A stretch of 64,000 bases of DNA. Origin: Typhlomys cinereus. Taxonomy: Eukaryota > Chordata > Mammalia > Rodentia > Platacanthomyidae. Shown one piece after another: positions 45,716-57,388 of the stretch. How positions within the stretch are numbered: position 1 is the stretch's first letter; each line of letters starts with the position of its first letter. Below the pieces are notes generated by a model. It had not been told where the DNA came from. It did no database searches and worked only from the letters and a program-made list of their open reading frames with translations. The position numbers were made by a program, and so were the translations under genes. The stretch spans positions 3,053,542 through 3,117,541 of the forward strand of contig JALPQD010000138.1 in NCBI GenBank assembly GCA_023101885.1. The letters run 5' to 3'.

Positions 45716-47655
45716 TTCTATAGTGCTGGGCCACCAGGCCCGAATTATCCACGTATTTTAAATAGTGATCTGATTTGAAAAATGTTCAATTTTCACAGTT
45801 CAAGCACTCATTTAGCAGTAGTGTTTCAACATGACTTATAATTTGTTTTCAAAAAGTTAATCCCTATTCTAAGTGTGTGTTTGTCAGCATTTTAAAGGTG
45901 GGGAAACCCAAGCTTTGGATAGTGAAAGAAATTTCCAGGGAAAATCTAGTCATGTTTTTCTTTTTAAAATTATTTATCTTTGGACTATGTGTTTAGCCTC
46001 TGGAACTTTTCCTTTTAAATGACAACTCTCTTCGGAATTCAGACACTCTAGTATGTTTATCCTTTGTTTTAAATGTACCCTAATGTACAATCAGGGCTGA
46101 ATCCATCCCGTAGCTATTAGGAGCCTGTTTTGGGACACTGTATTGTTTCTGAAAGGATGTGAAATGGCTTAAGTACTTACATCTCCAACAGAGCTTCCTG
46201 AATAGGGAAATCATGAGCAAATGAGAAATAGAATGCTCTAGAAATGCAGGTACTGATGTTGAACATTACGTTGAATTGCGGAGGAAGTAAAGAGGAAAAA
46301 CTCTTGTCTTTGTCAGTATGAAAATAGCATTGCTCAGTAACTGCCAAGAGCTTTTATGATGGTCACCTTTCCCTCCCCATCAACTCTGAGATTTCCAACA
46401 ATTCGCCTAAAGTCTCAGGACAGGAGATCCCTTCTCTGTCAACTAGGAGAGTGTAGGAGAGAGAGGAGGCTAATCTGGCTCATAAATTGTTCTTAGCATT
46501 CAGTAAGGTGTTTATAAAGCCCTACCAGATGCCTTAGACATTATAAGCATCTATTAAATAGTGTCTCTATTTTCTGGAACACTCCTTGGAGTAAGGTGTT
46601 ACTATCCCCCTTAGCAAAGAAGATTCTGTCGCTTGCCATTGTCTTGCAGGCATGCAGGGCCAGCATTCTGATTGAGGGCTCTAGTCACAATACCGGTGGG
46701 CCTTCTTTTCACCTTTTAGCTCTAAAAAAGCTTATTGCCAAATAGAGGCTTTTGCTTGGCTAAGAATATTGACACGGTGACCAATACAGGAAGCAATTTC
46801 CTAGGGGATATTTCTTCCTCTGGAGAAGAACCATGAGATTTACCCTGAACTATATAACTCAGAGAACTCTTTCTGTAAAGGGTCAGCTTTCTAAGGAGCT
46901 AACTTAGTGCACACAGAGAAGGCCCCTCCCCCACCTGCTCCCAAACACTAGACCCTGGCTGCTTGTGTAGTGTGTAGTGTAAATGCTTTGTCGCACTAGG
47001 GATGGCTTAATGGGTCTTGTCAGGGAAGCTGCGTTTGCTTTCTCATCTTCTAGGTTCTCCATACCTCTCCCTTTGGCTTCTTCCTGACTGTTGTTGAAAG
47101 AAGCATTCCCTTCACTCCCGAGCCCAGCCCTAGCCTGCCTCTTTGTTTTGGTTCTAGTTTACACCTCCTTGACAACAGGCTCCTGCTGGGCATTCTGGGC
47201 CCTCAGCCTACAGGATTCCAGGATGTTCCTGGCAGGCACTGAGCAAGGGCAGGCATCCCCTGGCCTGTCACCTTGACTAGTTGACTCAGAGATGGCACAT
47301 GGTCAGCTGAGAACTATGAGCTCCATCCTTGCCCTGGGCCTCCTGGGCACACACCCTGGGTTCTGGGGGCTGACACTATGGAAGGCACGGTGCCCATCCT
47401 GCCCCTGCCTCCTCTGACTTTCTCTTTGTTAAAGACTGTTGCTCATCAGAATGTCTCTTGGTAAAACAGCTGAATCTGTGTTCTTTTTGCTACCAAGTTA
47501 TGACAACTTCGAACGAAGTGAATATAACTGATTGACCACATAATCATTCATAATCAATCCATGGATTATAGGCCATATTTTGTTTGATTCTCACAATAAA
47601 ATCTTGAACCGTGAAATGAGTCATTTTTCTCATGACTGGAAACGATCCGTGGTAC
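45716..47655. other. No gene recognised; possible MIR remnants
   Basis: Unique-looking sequence. Short stretches at 45880-45950 (attttaaaggtggggaaacc) and 46565-46630 resemble MIR cores, too diverged to be sure. Confidence 0.4.
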
Positions 47656-47980
47656 AAAGCTTGGAAGAAGGTTTATTCTGGCTGATGCTCTAAGCCCATC
47701 GTGATGGGAAAGACATGGTGGGAGGAGTGGTTTATGACTGCTGTGTAGGAGCTTGCTCACATCTCAGTGGATCAGGATGCAGAAGACAGGACCAGAAGCT
47801 GGTCTATGCTTAAAATCTCACTCTTCCGAACCACCTCTGTGTCTCCAGCAACCCACTTTCTGCAGCTTGGCCCCACCTCCTAAAGGTTTCACCACCTCCC
47901 CTGATAGTGCCCTAAGCTGGAGACCAAATGTTCTGACACATGCCTGTGGGAAACATTTTCTATTTGAACTCTAACAAAGT
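47656..47980 (-). mobile_element. MaLR/ERVL-type LTR fragment, antisense
   Basis: The blocks gaaggtttattctggctgat, ccccacctcctaaaggtttc, agctggagaccaaatgttct and catgcctgtgggaaacattt parallel 31255-31555. Confidence 0.5.
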
Positions 47981-48108
47981 TAACGCTTCCACACCAGAGG
48001 GTGGTGCTTAAGCCCTTGGAGCCACCTCAAGCAGTGCTGTCTTTTGCTAGAATCCGCTACCCTGGCTCCGAGGATGTCAGTGACTGTCTGGGCAGACCAG
48101 GTGCTTCA

Positions 48109-48655
48109 AAAATGTTTCCATAAAGAGGGGGTGGCAAGATTTTAAGGGCCTAAAGATGGGAAGGGCCAACAATAGGCAAGGTACTCCACACAAGTTAGGG
48201 CTACAGTAGCCATAATTGGACTTTGCATGACCTGCACAATGGCTGACATGTCAATGACCCCCCCCACCTCAAAGTCTAGCATGGATCATAGGAGAGAAGG
48301 CTCCAGGCAGTAGGATCCTTAGAGACAAGGGATTAATAGAGTTCCCATACTAATGGGGAGCCCAAGAAAGGACTCTGGACTATGCCACTGAGTCCTTACC
48401 CTTCACTCAGGTGGAGGACTCAGAGGGAGGTTTGGCATTCACACAAAAGGATGTTCCAGGGGATGGGAGGGAAGAAGGGGGAGATACTGGGAGAAGGGGA
48501 GGGAGGGGGTGAAAGGGAGGGGAAAAGTGGGGGAGAGTGCAAGGGGCACTAGGGAGAGCAGGAGGGAGGGAGAGGACGGGATACCACTGAGTATTTTTTT
48601 TTTCTAATTAATAAAAAGAGAAAAAATTACAAAACATCAAAAAAAAGTTTCCATA
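48109..48655 (+). mobile_element. 5'-truncated L1 (3' UTR only), sense
   Basis: L1 3' UTR sequence at 48123-48646 (ctaaagatgggaagggccaa, tgcatgacctgcacaatggc, then a G/A-rich tract and an A-rich tail). Flanks share gtttccata (48114-48122 and 48647-48655), extendable through the adjoining A-run with one mismatch. Homologous 3' UTR blocks lie near 62040-62480. Confidence 0.85.
48440..48590 (+). promoter_or_regulatory. G-rich polypurine tract of L1 3' UTR
   Basis: Repeated runs of three or more G separated by short A-rich spacers form a quadruplex-type pattern on the L1 sense strand. L1 3' UTRs commonly keep such a tract. It is mirrored as C/T-rich DNA in the antisense copies at 1190-1280, 2461-2550 and 25990-26080. 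Confidence 0.6.
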
Positions 48656-49214
48656 GTCATTGTCTTGGTCTTTCTGGTCCCTAAATTTAGGGAAGCATAT
48701 TTTCCAAGATGAGAGTTTAAAAAGACAGCTCCTAGTCACTGAGTATCTTACCATGGTGATTAATATTGCCCACCCTCTATGCACAAGCAAGATTTCTTTC
48801 TTCTTCAGTCGCCTGGCAGAGACCACGGTATCCTGTCTCATTTCCAAGCCCTCCAGTTCCCTTGGCCATTTTCAGCATGAACACACAGGGACTTTGTCTC
48901 ACCACGTGTTGATGTGATGCCGGAATTATTTTATTTTTAATTCAGTGCCACTGCAGGGAGCTGAATTTTGAAATAAAGAAAATGAAAAGATAAAATGTAA
49001 TTTCCAGCTCAAAATTATACTTCAAACTCCACAGCAGGGTGGATTCTCACTGTAGGTGGGTTTTGCCTTAGTACATAGAGAGGGATGGCAGCTCCTCTCT
49101 GAGTACACCCTAAGGCCCCTTCTCAGTGTTAGTTCTTATTTATTCCCAGGTCCGTACTCTTCCAGAGACACAATGTGCTGCACAGAGCAAGACACCAGAG
49201 TGGGAGGTCCCAGT
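48656..49214. other. No feature recognised
   Basis: Unique-looking sequence. Confidence 0.45.
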
Positions 49215-49380
49215 TTTGTGTGACATTAGAGAAGTGTCATATTCCCCTTTGACCTTCATTTCCCATCATAAGGGGGCTGTGATAAACTCGTAGCTAATGG
49301 TGAGGGTCCATACACACTCTGAGACAATGTGGATGAAAATACTTGTAAGTTTCACAGATGTCAGTTACCTTTATAAACTT
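49215..49380 (-). mobile_element. MIR fragment, antisense
   Basis: The antisense MIR order is visible: acattagagaagtgtcatat, gaccttcatttcccatcata, agggggctgtgataaactcg and aatacttgtaagtttcacag. Diverged. Confidence 0.5.
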
Positions 49381-50010
49381 TGGATTCTCTCAAGTGCCCA
49401 TCCACCCATCATCCTACCATGGCTTGCTTTGCTACCATAGACAACAGTCTTCTGTCCCTGTGAGACCCCCAACAAGTTTATAGTTCTTAGGTCTCTTGGA
49501 CTAGAGAGAGATTAGAAAAGACCTAGATTTTTGCTACTTCTGATCATACTTCCCACACACAGCTGAAAGGAGGATTAGCATCCTGAGGGATGGGGAGAGG
49601 TGGCTGCAAAGAGCCAGGACCCCAAAACATGACCCAATCCCAAAGAAACCTCTGCTTCCTGCTTCCTGCTGTTATTCATCTTCTGAAAGCCAACGGTGCT
49701 TATTAGCCTTTGACCTACAAACAGAAAGGGCTTGGGTAGCCAGCAGCAAAGTGAGGAAGGGATGGCTTTGCTTAAGAAGCTCTCCGGAGAGATTTGAAGT
49801 TAGCACAGACTTATCAAAAGCTCTAGGAAGAAACAGAAGAAAGAGAGCTATTCACCTAGATCTAATATAATATTTTCACAATGTGTCTGCTAATATGAGG
49901 TTCATTAACACCTTCTGCAATAAAACCTAGTAACGGTCCATAAACTCACTCTGGGAACCTGCAACTCAGTGGAAACACTTGTAGATCAAGATTCTTTATT
50001 TTGTTTTATT
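49381..50010. other. No feature recognised
   Basis: Unique-looking sequence. Confidence 0.45.
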
Positions 50011-50132
50011 TTGCATTTTAGACGAGGTCTCGCTGTATAGTTCAGACTGGCCTTAAACTTGTTACCCTCTTGCCTTTCTCTTCCTCCCAAGTGCTGGGAT
50101 TACAGGTGTGTGGGGCTATGCCTGGCAATCAC
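50011..50132 (-). mobile_element. B1 SINE, antisense
   Basis: Antisense B1: gacgaggtctcgctgtatag, ttcagactggccttaaactt and cccaagtgctgggattacag, ending gctatgcctggc. Confidence 0.85.
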
Positions 50133-50199
50133 CCAGTTCCTTTTATTCAGAGTGAAACCACCCAACATGGTAACTCTTCTAATGCACTGGAAGAGTTCC

Positions 50200-50375
50200 A
50201 GATGCGTCACACATGTTAACTCAATCCCAGCAATAACCTGTGCAAGTACGAATTACTTCATTTTTATAGCTGCAGAAACTCAGGCACAGAGAGATGAGGT
50301 GACTTTCCCAAGGATCCAGGGTCACTATGGGGCAAAGCTGAGAATTGAATCAAAGCAGTTTGACTCCAGTCTTAC
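50200..50375 (+). mobile_element. MIR element
   Basis: Clear MIR core: gcagaaactcaggcacagag, agatgaggtgactttcccaa and gcaaagctgagaattgaatc. Confidence 0.75.
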
Positions 50376-51265
50376 TTTTCTCAGTATCTGTGAAAGAACA
50401 TAATTAACAGCTTTCTGGAGGGTTTTTTTTTAGGTTTAAAAAAATAATGTAGACCTTTCAGTTTCTTTACTTAAGATTATTTTATCAAATGGGAATACCT
50501 GCTATCCAGTCTCTCAGTTGCATGCATGCCATGCAGGTTAGCATTTGGCAAATGTAAGAAGAGATTTTTCTATCCCATTAATCAGTGGTAGAGGAAGCAC
50601 TGGGTAGCATCTTCTTTCTGCATCAGAACTCTAAAATATAACATATTTGTTCATCTATGTGTTTGAATAAAAATATCCATATTGACCTCCATGTCCTCTG
50701 ATTAGGTGAGTAGCCATATTTGTACATTGGGGCACAGACTGGCTTTATTCAGAGGCTCTAGTGCATGCAGAATGGTACCCTAAAATTTGCTGGAAGGATT
50801 TAGAGAAAAACCCTCCTCTTGGGAAACAACTGAAAGCTGGATCATTATTACTTTTCCTGCAACTCATGTTCCTGGAGGGAAAGTCTGTGCAGGAGATCGT
50901 GGTTACACTGGGGGGATTGTGTTCTCCACTCTTTCATCTTCCAATGCGGGCATCAGGGGTTGAGAGAACAGCTCATCCAGGTCCACTGGGCAATCTGAGC
51001 AGCCTGTATGCGGCTTCACGTTCTGTCTCCTGCTTCCAGCAGCTCTACTGTACATGCCACCGCTCACGACACTGACTTGTTAGTATTCCGTTCATGTTCA
51101 TGTCCTCTGCAGCCCTGTAGCCTTTAAGCTGCTCACAGGGGCAGGATGTGCTTCATGGTTCTCACCTAGCACAGTTTAGCTCAGGCTGGAATACATCTAA
51201 TTATCTTTCTATCTCTTAGTGGAAACCTCAAGTTTAATTCTAATGCTATATAGGTTTCATTCCCT
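50376..51265. other. No gene recognised
   Basis: Unique-looking sequence. A 104-codon plus-strand frame (50761-51075) has no recognisable domain. Confidence 0.45.
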
Positions 51266-51267
51266 AT

Positions 51268-51505
51268 TTAATTTGTGTGTGTGTGTTTGAGGGCACTGTG
51301 AATATCTGTGGGGGCACAAGAATGACTTCAGGAATCATCCTGAACTACTCTACCTTCTTTTTGCTTTGCTCTGGGGGTTCCCAGGCTCTGCCTTCCAGGG
51401 CCAGAAGTGCAGACTGCTACTATTTTTTGCAAGGGACCAAAATCAGGTCCCTCCTACTTATGTGACACAGACTTTAACCCCCGAGCCATCTCTACAGCCT
51501 CCCTA
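51268..51505 (-). mobile_element. Older tRNA-derived SINE, antisense
   Basis: TG run, gagggcactgtgaatatctg, gaatgacttcaggaatcatc and gggttcccaggctctgcctt, ending cgagccatctctacagcc. Same older family as 17421-17705. Confidence 0.7.
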
Positions 51506-51775
51506 CTTAGTTTTTAAAGAAAAGACTCAAGGTACCAACTTTTTTAACTTCTTTACTATATGATTCCCTCCTCCTTCTGTCTCTCCCTACCTATCCCTTC
51601 CCAAACTTCTTCAGTCAGAACATCACACATTACTGCTGTCGAATGAGACAAATTGAGATGAAAAGCCAAAGTGATGAAAGCCCTATGGAGAACAAAGAAC
51701 TGTGCTGTGGTTGTTGGAATGGGCGCAAAGCAGAGTTCCAATTTCCTCCCCATTTTGCGGTATTTTAGAAGTTAC

Positions 51776-51912
51776 TTTCTTTTTGAGACAGGATCTTGAT
51801 CCATTCAAGACCACCATTCAAGACCAGCAGGCCACCATTCAAGCATGCTGTCTTCCTACTTCAGCATCCTGAGGGAAGGATTACAGGCATGTGTCACCAT
51901 GCCTGCTCCTTC
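51776..51912 (-). mobile_element. B1 SINE, antisense, with internal tandem repeat
   Basis: gagacaggatcttgatccat at the start, ggattacaggcatgtgtcac and catgcctgctc at the end. Inside, ccattcaagacca is repeated at 51801-51813 and 51814-51826, and ccattcaag recurs at 51835-51843, replacing normal B1 sequence. Confidence 0.7.
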
Positions 51913-52185
51913 TTTTTTTTTTTTTTTCAAAGAAATTATCTAAATTTAAAATTGACCCTCACACATTTGGTAGAAATGCAGTAAGACTTCCAGCTGTCCA
52001 GTGCCATCTGGAGATTAGAGTGCAGACACCTCACAAAACAGAAAGGATGTGTGTATAAACTCACAGGCTGCCCTAGGTCACCGAGGAAATCTTCAGAGTG
52101 ACCTGGCTTCCTGTCCCTCCCCAGGCCACATCCTTTGGCTATTTACTTGTGTCTTTACAGTGAATTCTGCTGATTCTGTCCTCCT

Positions 52186-52428
52186 AACTAATATATCTAC
52201 TTGGTTCTGTAATTACCAAGGTACACTTCTGGAAGTGACAGAAAGATGCCTCCAACTTATTCCAGGGCTTAGTCCCTGCACTATGGGCTGGGTCGTCCCC
52301 ATTAACCAGACAATCTCCTACAGGCTTGCTTGGGGCCTAACTCAACCACTGATTCTTTAGAAATGCACCCAGAGCTCCAGCCCTCAACCATCAAGGTGAC
52401 ACCCGTATGCAATTATGACACCTGGCCC
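52186..52428 (-). mobile_element. ERVL/MaLR-type LTR fragment, antisense
   Basis: The blocks gggctgggtcgtccccatta, accagacaatctcctacagg and cctcaaccatcaaggtgaca follow the same order as 22985-23400 and 40200-40590. Confidence 0.45.
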
Positions 52429-53515
52429 ACCACACAGTCTGAGCTCACATCACTTCACACGTGTCATTGCTGTGGCATTTGTTTAAAGATGAGAGTCTTT
52501 CATTTTCTATTGGAAAATTGCTCCATTGCGATGTAACACATTGTCTCTCAAACTGGAGATAACGTTGCTATGCATCAGAGCATCTCCTGTGACGAGTTTT
52601 CTGAGCAAAAGCAGAGAAAGGGCTAAAGTTTCAGTCTCTGACATGTTGTGATATGTCACATGCATGACTGTAACATAATCCGGACACTGAGCCAGTTTGG
52701 AGACACACATCACTTAAAAGTAAAGTAACAACTGGACAGACTGACAACTTCAGGACGATGTGCAGTGCTACAGGAAGAAAAGAACAGAACAAGCAGAAAG
52801 GTCAGGCACAGAAGCTCTGAGGTGGCAGGATTTGAAGGGCAAACCACTGAAAGGAAACACAGACTGCTGGGAGGAAGGAGGAGAGTCCCTATTTCCTGAG
52901 AGGGAACCTGGAAAGGTTGAGCATGGCCTGCCAGCTGCTCAACTTTCAGGGCAGTAGGATGGCCGAGTGCTGGTGGAAGCTTATCTTCACTAACAAATCC
53001 TCAAGGTCTGCAATCTGATGTTTACTTTTCCCCTATTGCTGCTCAAGTTCCCCTGTGCACCCCTTTTCGGTGTGCGTGACATTACTACTGTAGCAGACGT
53101 GAACCATAAGTCCTCCTAAGTACAGCCAGGGAGCTGTGGGGAGGGTGGGCTGCATGTCAACTTGGACTTGGAAAACTATCCTTCTTCCCCAGGTCTCAGA
53201 GCAAGTGTTGATTTTTATCCTCACAGTAGAATTCCCTTCCTTAAAACCAGCACCCTACTTCTGCTTAAGTCCCTTCCTTGAAGGTCAGATTGCACAGATG
53301 AGGAAAATGGAGGTCATCACATTCTTCCAAGGAGACACTTAACATGACACTCATGTCTGAGATGTAGGTTCAGAGTCCCCCACCTGGTCCGTCTTCCCAG
53401 GGCCCTGAATGCCCATGGCTTCTGTATAAGGACAGGCTAATGTGCAGAACTGGGCTCTGATTCATCACTGTTGTGATAGGGCTGAGGGTGGCATAGGAAT
53501 CTTTAGTTCACCATA
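52429..53515. other. No gene recognised
   Basis: Unique-looking sequence. 53280-53330 (gattgcacagatgaggaaaa, tggaggtcat) may be a MIR remnant. Confidence 0.4.
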
Positions 53516-53845
53516 AAGAATACTTTGAGGATTGCAAAGGTAGCTCAGTCAGTAAGCACATGCCATACAAGTATGAAAACCTGGGTTCAACCACCACATA
53601 AAGGACTAGGCATGGTAGCACCTAGTTGTAATTGCAATGGTGGGGAGCAGGAGACAGGTGGATCCCTGGTGCTTGATGATTCGCCCAACTAGTTCATTTA
53701 TGAACCCCAAGTTCTAATAAGAAGACCTGTCTCAAAGATAAAAAGGTGGACAGTGCCTAAGGAGTCATGACCCCTGGGCTTGTCTGGTCTCCACGTACAT
53801 GCCCATGCAGCTACACACATGGCGCCCCAATACTTTAAGTCTGTC
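53516..53845 (+). mobile_element. B4-type SINE, sense
   Basis: tRNA-like head (gtagctcagtcagtaagcac, cctgggttcaaccaccacat), then the B1-related part (aggcatggtagcacctagtt, gagacaggtggatccctggt, gaagacctgtctcaaagata) and a tail with gtctccacgtacatgcccat. A complete B4 arrangement. Confidence 0.8.
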
Positions 53846-54689
53846 TCTGCCAAAGGCTATCAATCTGACTTTAGCTTATTCTTTTCCTAATGAGAGTCTG
53901 TAGCTGCCTCAAGGGGAGGTATTCTGTCCCAGCAATGGATGATGTTTCTCTCTATGTTATAAGTCAAACAGCAAGCATTTAGCTTTAAATGAAAAGTCCT
54001 ATTTTTTTTCCTCTCCCCATTGGGGCTGGAAAGGTTTAACAAGCTTTTTTCCTCACTTCCACCTCCCCACCTGGACACACTCAAAGAGATCCTTCTCCCC
54101 ACACAACTAAATGTGAGGCTCCATCTGGCTCTCCAAACACCAGAAAAGAAGACGTGGAAGAGAAAAACAACTCGGTTCCCTCTCCTTTCTCCTCCCCTTC
54201 CACTGACTCCTTGTCTCTTTTTTTTGTAATCATTTCCATCTATCCTAATGCTGCTCCTTCTCTTCTATGTATTCTCCATTGTTAGTGACCCACCATCTAC
54301 CTTTCATCTCATTCCTTTGTTTTCACGCTACGTTACTTCCCCAGGGTCTTGTCCATACTACTAACTTCAGTGAACGAGTGATACACTGAGCTAATGAAAT
54401 ATGTCTTATACACACTCCTATCTGCTGGTTTCTGGACGGTATGTATAATTGCCTATTGGAAACCTCTATTAGGAATCTTCATGTATCTTAAACTGTTGTG
54501 ATCAATGTAGAATTCATGATTACGTCTATCCCAAGACCTCCTTGCCCATCTCAGTGTGCCTATTCACTGGACCTGGCTGTGCCTCTGTTGCCCTGAATCC
54601 TATTGACTGGCTCTGCATTCTTGGGTGTTGGGTTTTCTGCCCACTTTACCTTCTTGTGCCTCATTGATTCAGGATTATTACAGAAGTTC
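53846..54689. other. No gene recognised
   Basis: Pyrimidine-rich unique-looking sequence around 54000-54350. No exon recognised. Confidence 0.4.
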
Positions 54690-55130
54690 TCTGCCTGGTC
54701 TCCATTTCTGGTCTGGCTCCTTACATCTCTCACACCATAAGAGTTGTCTTAAGCTGCCTATCTGATTATGTTTGTTTTCTACTTAAATTCCTCAAGTTCT
54801 CTCATAACACAGTCCAGCTTCTTAACCACATACAGGCCTCTTCATGCGCCATCCCTTTCTTTCCCAAAGCCAGTTGGGCTGTTGCTCACACTGACCTTGT
54901 CTCACCTCCTCACCTTCAGCAGCTGCTTCCTGCTGCCTGGATTGCCCAGCCCATTCTTGATCGACAAATTCCTATTCTTCAACTCCTGAAGCCTTCTGTT
55001 CTGGGAATCTCTGATTTTCCCTACTTCATCTTCATGTCAGCCTGTTCATTTCTCCTTAGACCCCTTCCAAACAACAGGATCTCTTCTGTCCCTTGAGGGT
55101 CTTTTTGACTCTATGAAATCAAACTGCCTG
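54690..55130 (+). mobile_element. L2 LINE 3' fragment
   Basis: The L2 3' region order is visible: aaattcctcaagttctctca, a ggcctcttcatgcgccatcc block, ctgctgcctggattgcccag and aactcctgaagccttctgtt. Ancient and without frame. Confidence 0.6.
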
Positions 55131-56408
55131 AGAATACCTTGGCTAAATCATGAATTTCAACCAGCTCATGCCATAAATATTGAACACAAGCTTAGCCAGG
55201 CGTTTCCTGTATGACATCCTGCACTGGTGTTTGAGGTTGGACTCAGCAAGTTTCCTGACTCCCAGTGCAAGTATGTGCTCCCTGCTGGGGGCTTTGATTC
55301 TGTCTTCACATAGGGGGCTAGTAATAAACCAGCGTCTGGTCAAACTACATTGTCAGTTTTTCTCAGCCCAAGCCTGGTTCTGGAGTATTCCTCTCATGCG
55401 TTTGAAACCTGAAGCAGTGATAAAGGGCCTGACCACAGATATGGATGCTCTTAGAGGCGCTATGAGATACTGAAGAACTTGTGAACAAGGATCTCCGAGA
55501 AGAAAAGGATTCGCTCCTTAGGGTCACTTAGGGGCTGAGACACCTCTGTTTTGACACAGGCTACATCCCTTCATGGATTTTTCCCCTAAAGTCACTTCAC
55601 TGAGTATGTCAGAGTCCAAGAGCTTAGGCGAGGCTCTGAGAAGACACAGAAGAGGAGACTTTGCCCCAGTTCACGGGTCCAGGAAGGAGGACTCACTGTG
55701 ATTGGGTCAGGGCTTCCATAAGGGGTCTCAGGTCCCAGGTCTCAGACTGGATGTCAGGACCCTCTACCAAAGACTCCCCTGTCCATGCCTAGGTGCCAAG
55801 AAGCCTAGGAACAAAGATAATAAATAATCTCATGACTATGACTAGATCATGATCCATCCCACCAAAAGGTGGGTAGAGGAACTTTGAAAATACCGAATTC
55901 AGTTTTCTTAGCAGCTTCTTGAAGTCCAGTGCTGAATTCAAGTTGCTTCACCAAAGCTAAAGAAGTGTAAATTTTACACACCTCCAGGAGTTCACACTAT
56001 CTCTGGTTTTCTTTTCTCTCACTTCTTTCAGGGATCAGCATGGGATTAAACTCCCACTTTGCTCTGCACTAATCTTTCAATCTGTAGAAAGTGAATTCTC
56101 CCAAGCTTCCTCATCTGTGAGACTCCGATGGTCAGGACACTCACTTTAGAGAAGGGGAGGCCATATTAAGTGAACACACACTAAGTGTGTAGCCAGAGCC
56201 GGGACTGTACAAGTGTCAAATGACTGTATTTATGTTATTGCTATAGAAGACTATTCTTTTGGGCCAAAACAACCTTGAATCCTATGATTTAGACTGCTGC
56301 TCTTCCTTAGACATCTACAAAAAGCTGGAGTCACACAGTCCTAGTTATCAGAGAGAATTATACATCCCAGTCACTACAGAAATGCAAAGCTACACTGAGG
56401 TTCCATAT
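55131..56408. other. No gene recognised
   Basis: Unique-looking sequence with no exon or repeat I can support. Confidence 0.45.
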
Positions 56409-56751
56409 CCACCTGGCATCTTTATTTATTTATTTTTTAAAGACTGTTTTTTTATTATTTATTCAACTGTGTGCATGTGCAGTGTGTATGTGCGCGCGTG
56501 TCTGTGTGTGTGCGTGTGTCTGTGTATGTGTAGAACCACGGACGAATTCGCGAACCACTATGGACTCTTCCATCTCCTTCTGCTCCGGGATTCACAGGCT
56601 CCGCCCTACCAGGACCAGAAGCGCAGGCCGCCCTGCTTCCGCCTGGCGTCTATACGTGGGATCTGGGATCTGAACTCAGGACCTTATGCCTGCAAGGCGG
56701 AGGCTTAACCCCTGAGCCACCTCTCCAGCCCCGTACCACCTGGCATCTTTA
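56409..56751 (-). mobile_element. Young B2-like SINE with 16-bp target duplication
   Basis: The SINE body at 56425-56735 lies between perfect copies of ccacctggcatcttta (56409-56424 and 56736-56751). It has an antisense tail, TG-rich tract, GC-rich body and tRNA-like head. About 15 bases around the usual ccttgtttactctgccc are missing. Confidence 0.95.
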
Positions 56752-57049
56752 AAGGAGTCTGGGGATTGAACTTTTGGTCATTTTACTTGAGTGGTAAATG
56801 CTTTAACATCTGACATCTGAATCATCTCTCTAGCTCCACTCTGGGGCTCATGATGCTTCTGTCTGCCAAGAGCCTGTTTCCCACCCCCCCCCACACACAC
56901 TATTTTACACATGCCTTGTCTTCACCTTCATGCATACTTACCCTCTTCCTTGTATCCTTTCTCTCTTGGCCAATTTTCCTTACCTTTCAAGGTTTCGCAT
57001 AGAAATAATTCACTCAGATAAGACTCATATTCCTTATCCTGAGTGAAAT

Positions 57050-57122
57050 CCTTCTAATTGTTCTTTTTTTAATTTCTTTTTATTTATTCACTTGTGCATG
57101 TGTGAGTGTGTGCACGTGTGTG

Positions 57123-57160
<38 letters not shown>

Positions 57161-57388
57161 GAACCATGGGCGAATTCGGGAACCACCATGGACCAGTCTC
57201 CACCTCCTCCTTGTTTACTCTGCCCAGGGATTCACAGGCTCCGCCCTACCAGTACCAGAAACGCAGGCCGCCCCCACTTCCGCTCGGTGTCTATACGTGG
57301 GGTCTAGGATCTGAACTCAGGACCTTCCATCTGCAAGGCGGAAGCTTAACTCCTGAGCTACCTCTCCAGCACCCTTCTAATTGTTCTT
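57050..57388 (-). mobile_element. Young B2-like SINE with 16-bp target duplication
   Basis: The SINE body at 57066-57372 lies between perfect copies of ccttctaattgttctt (57050-57065 and 57373-57388). TG tract at about 57127-57158. Its head reads ctacctctccagcac, slightly diverged. Confidence 0.95.
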
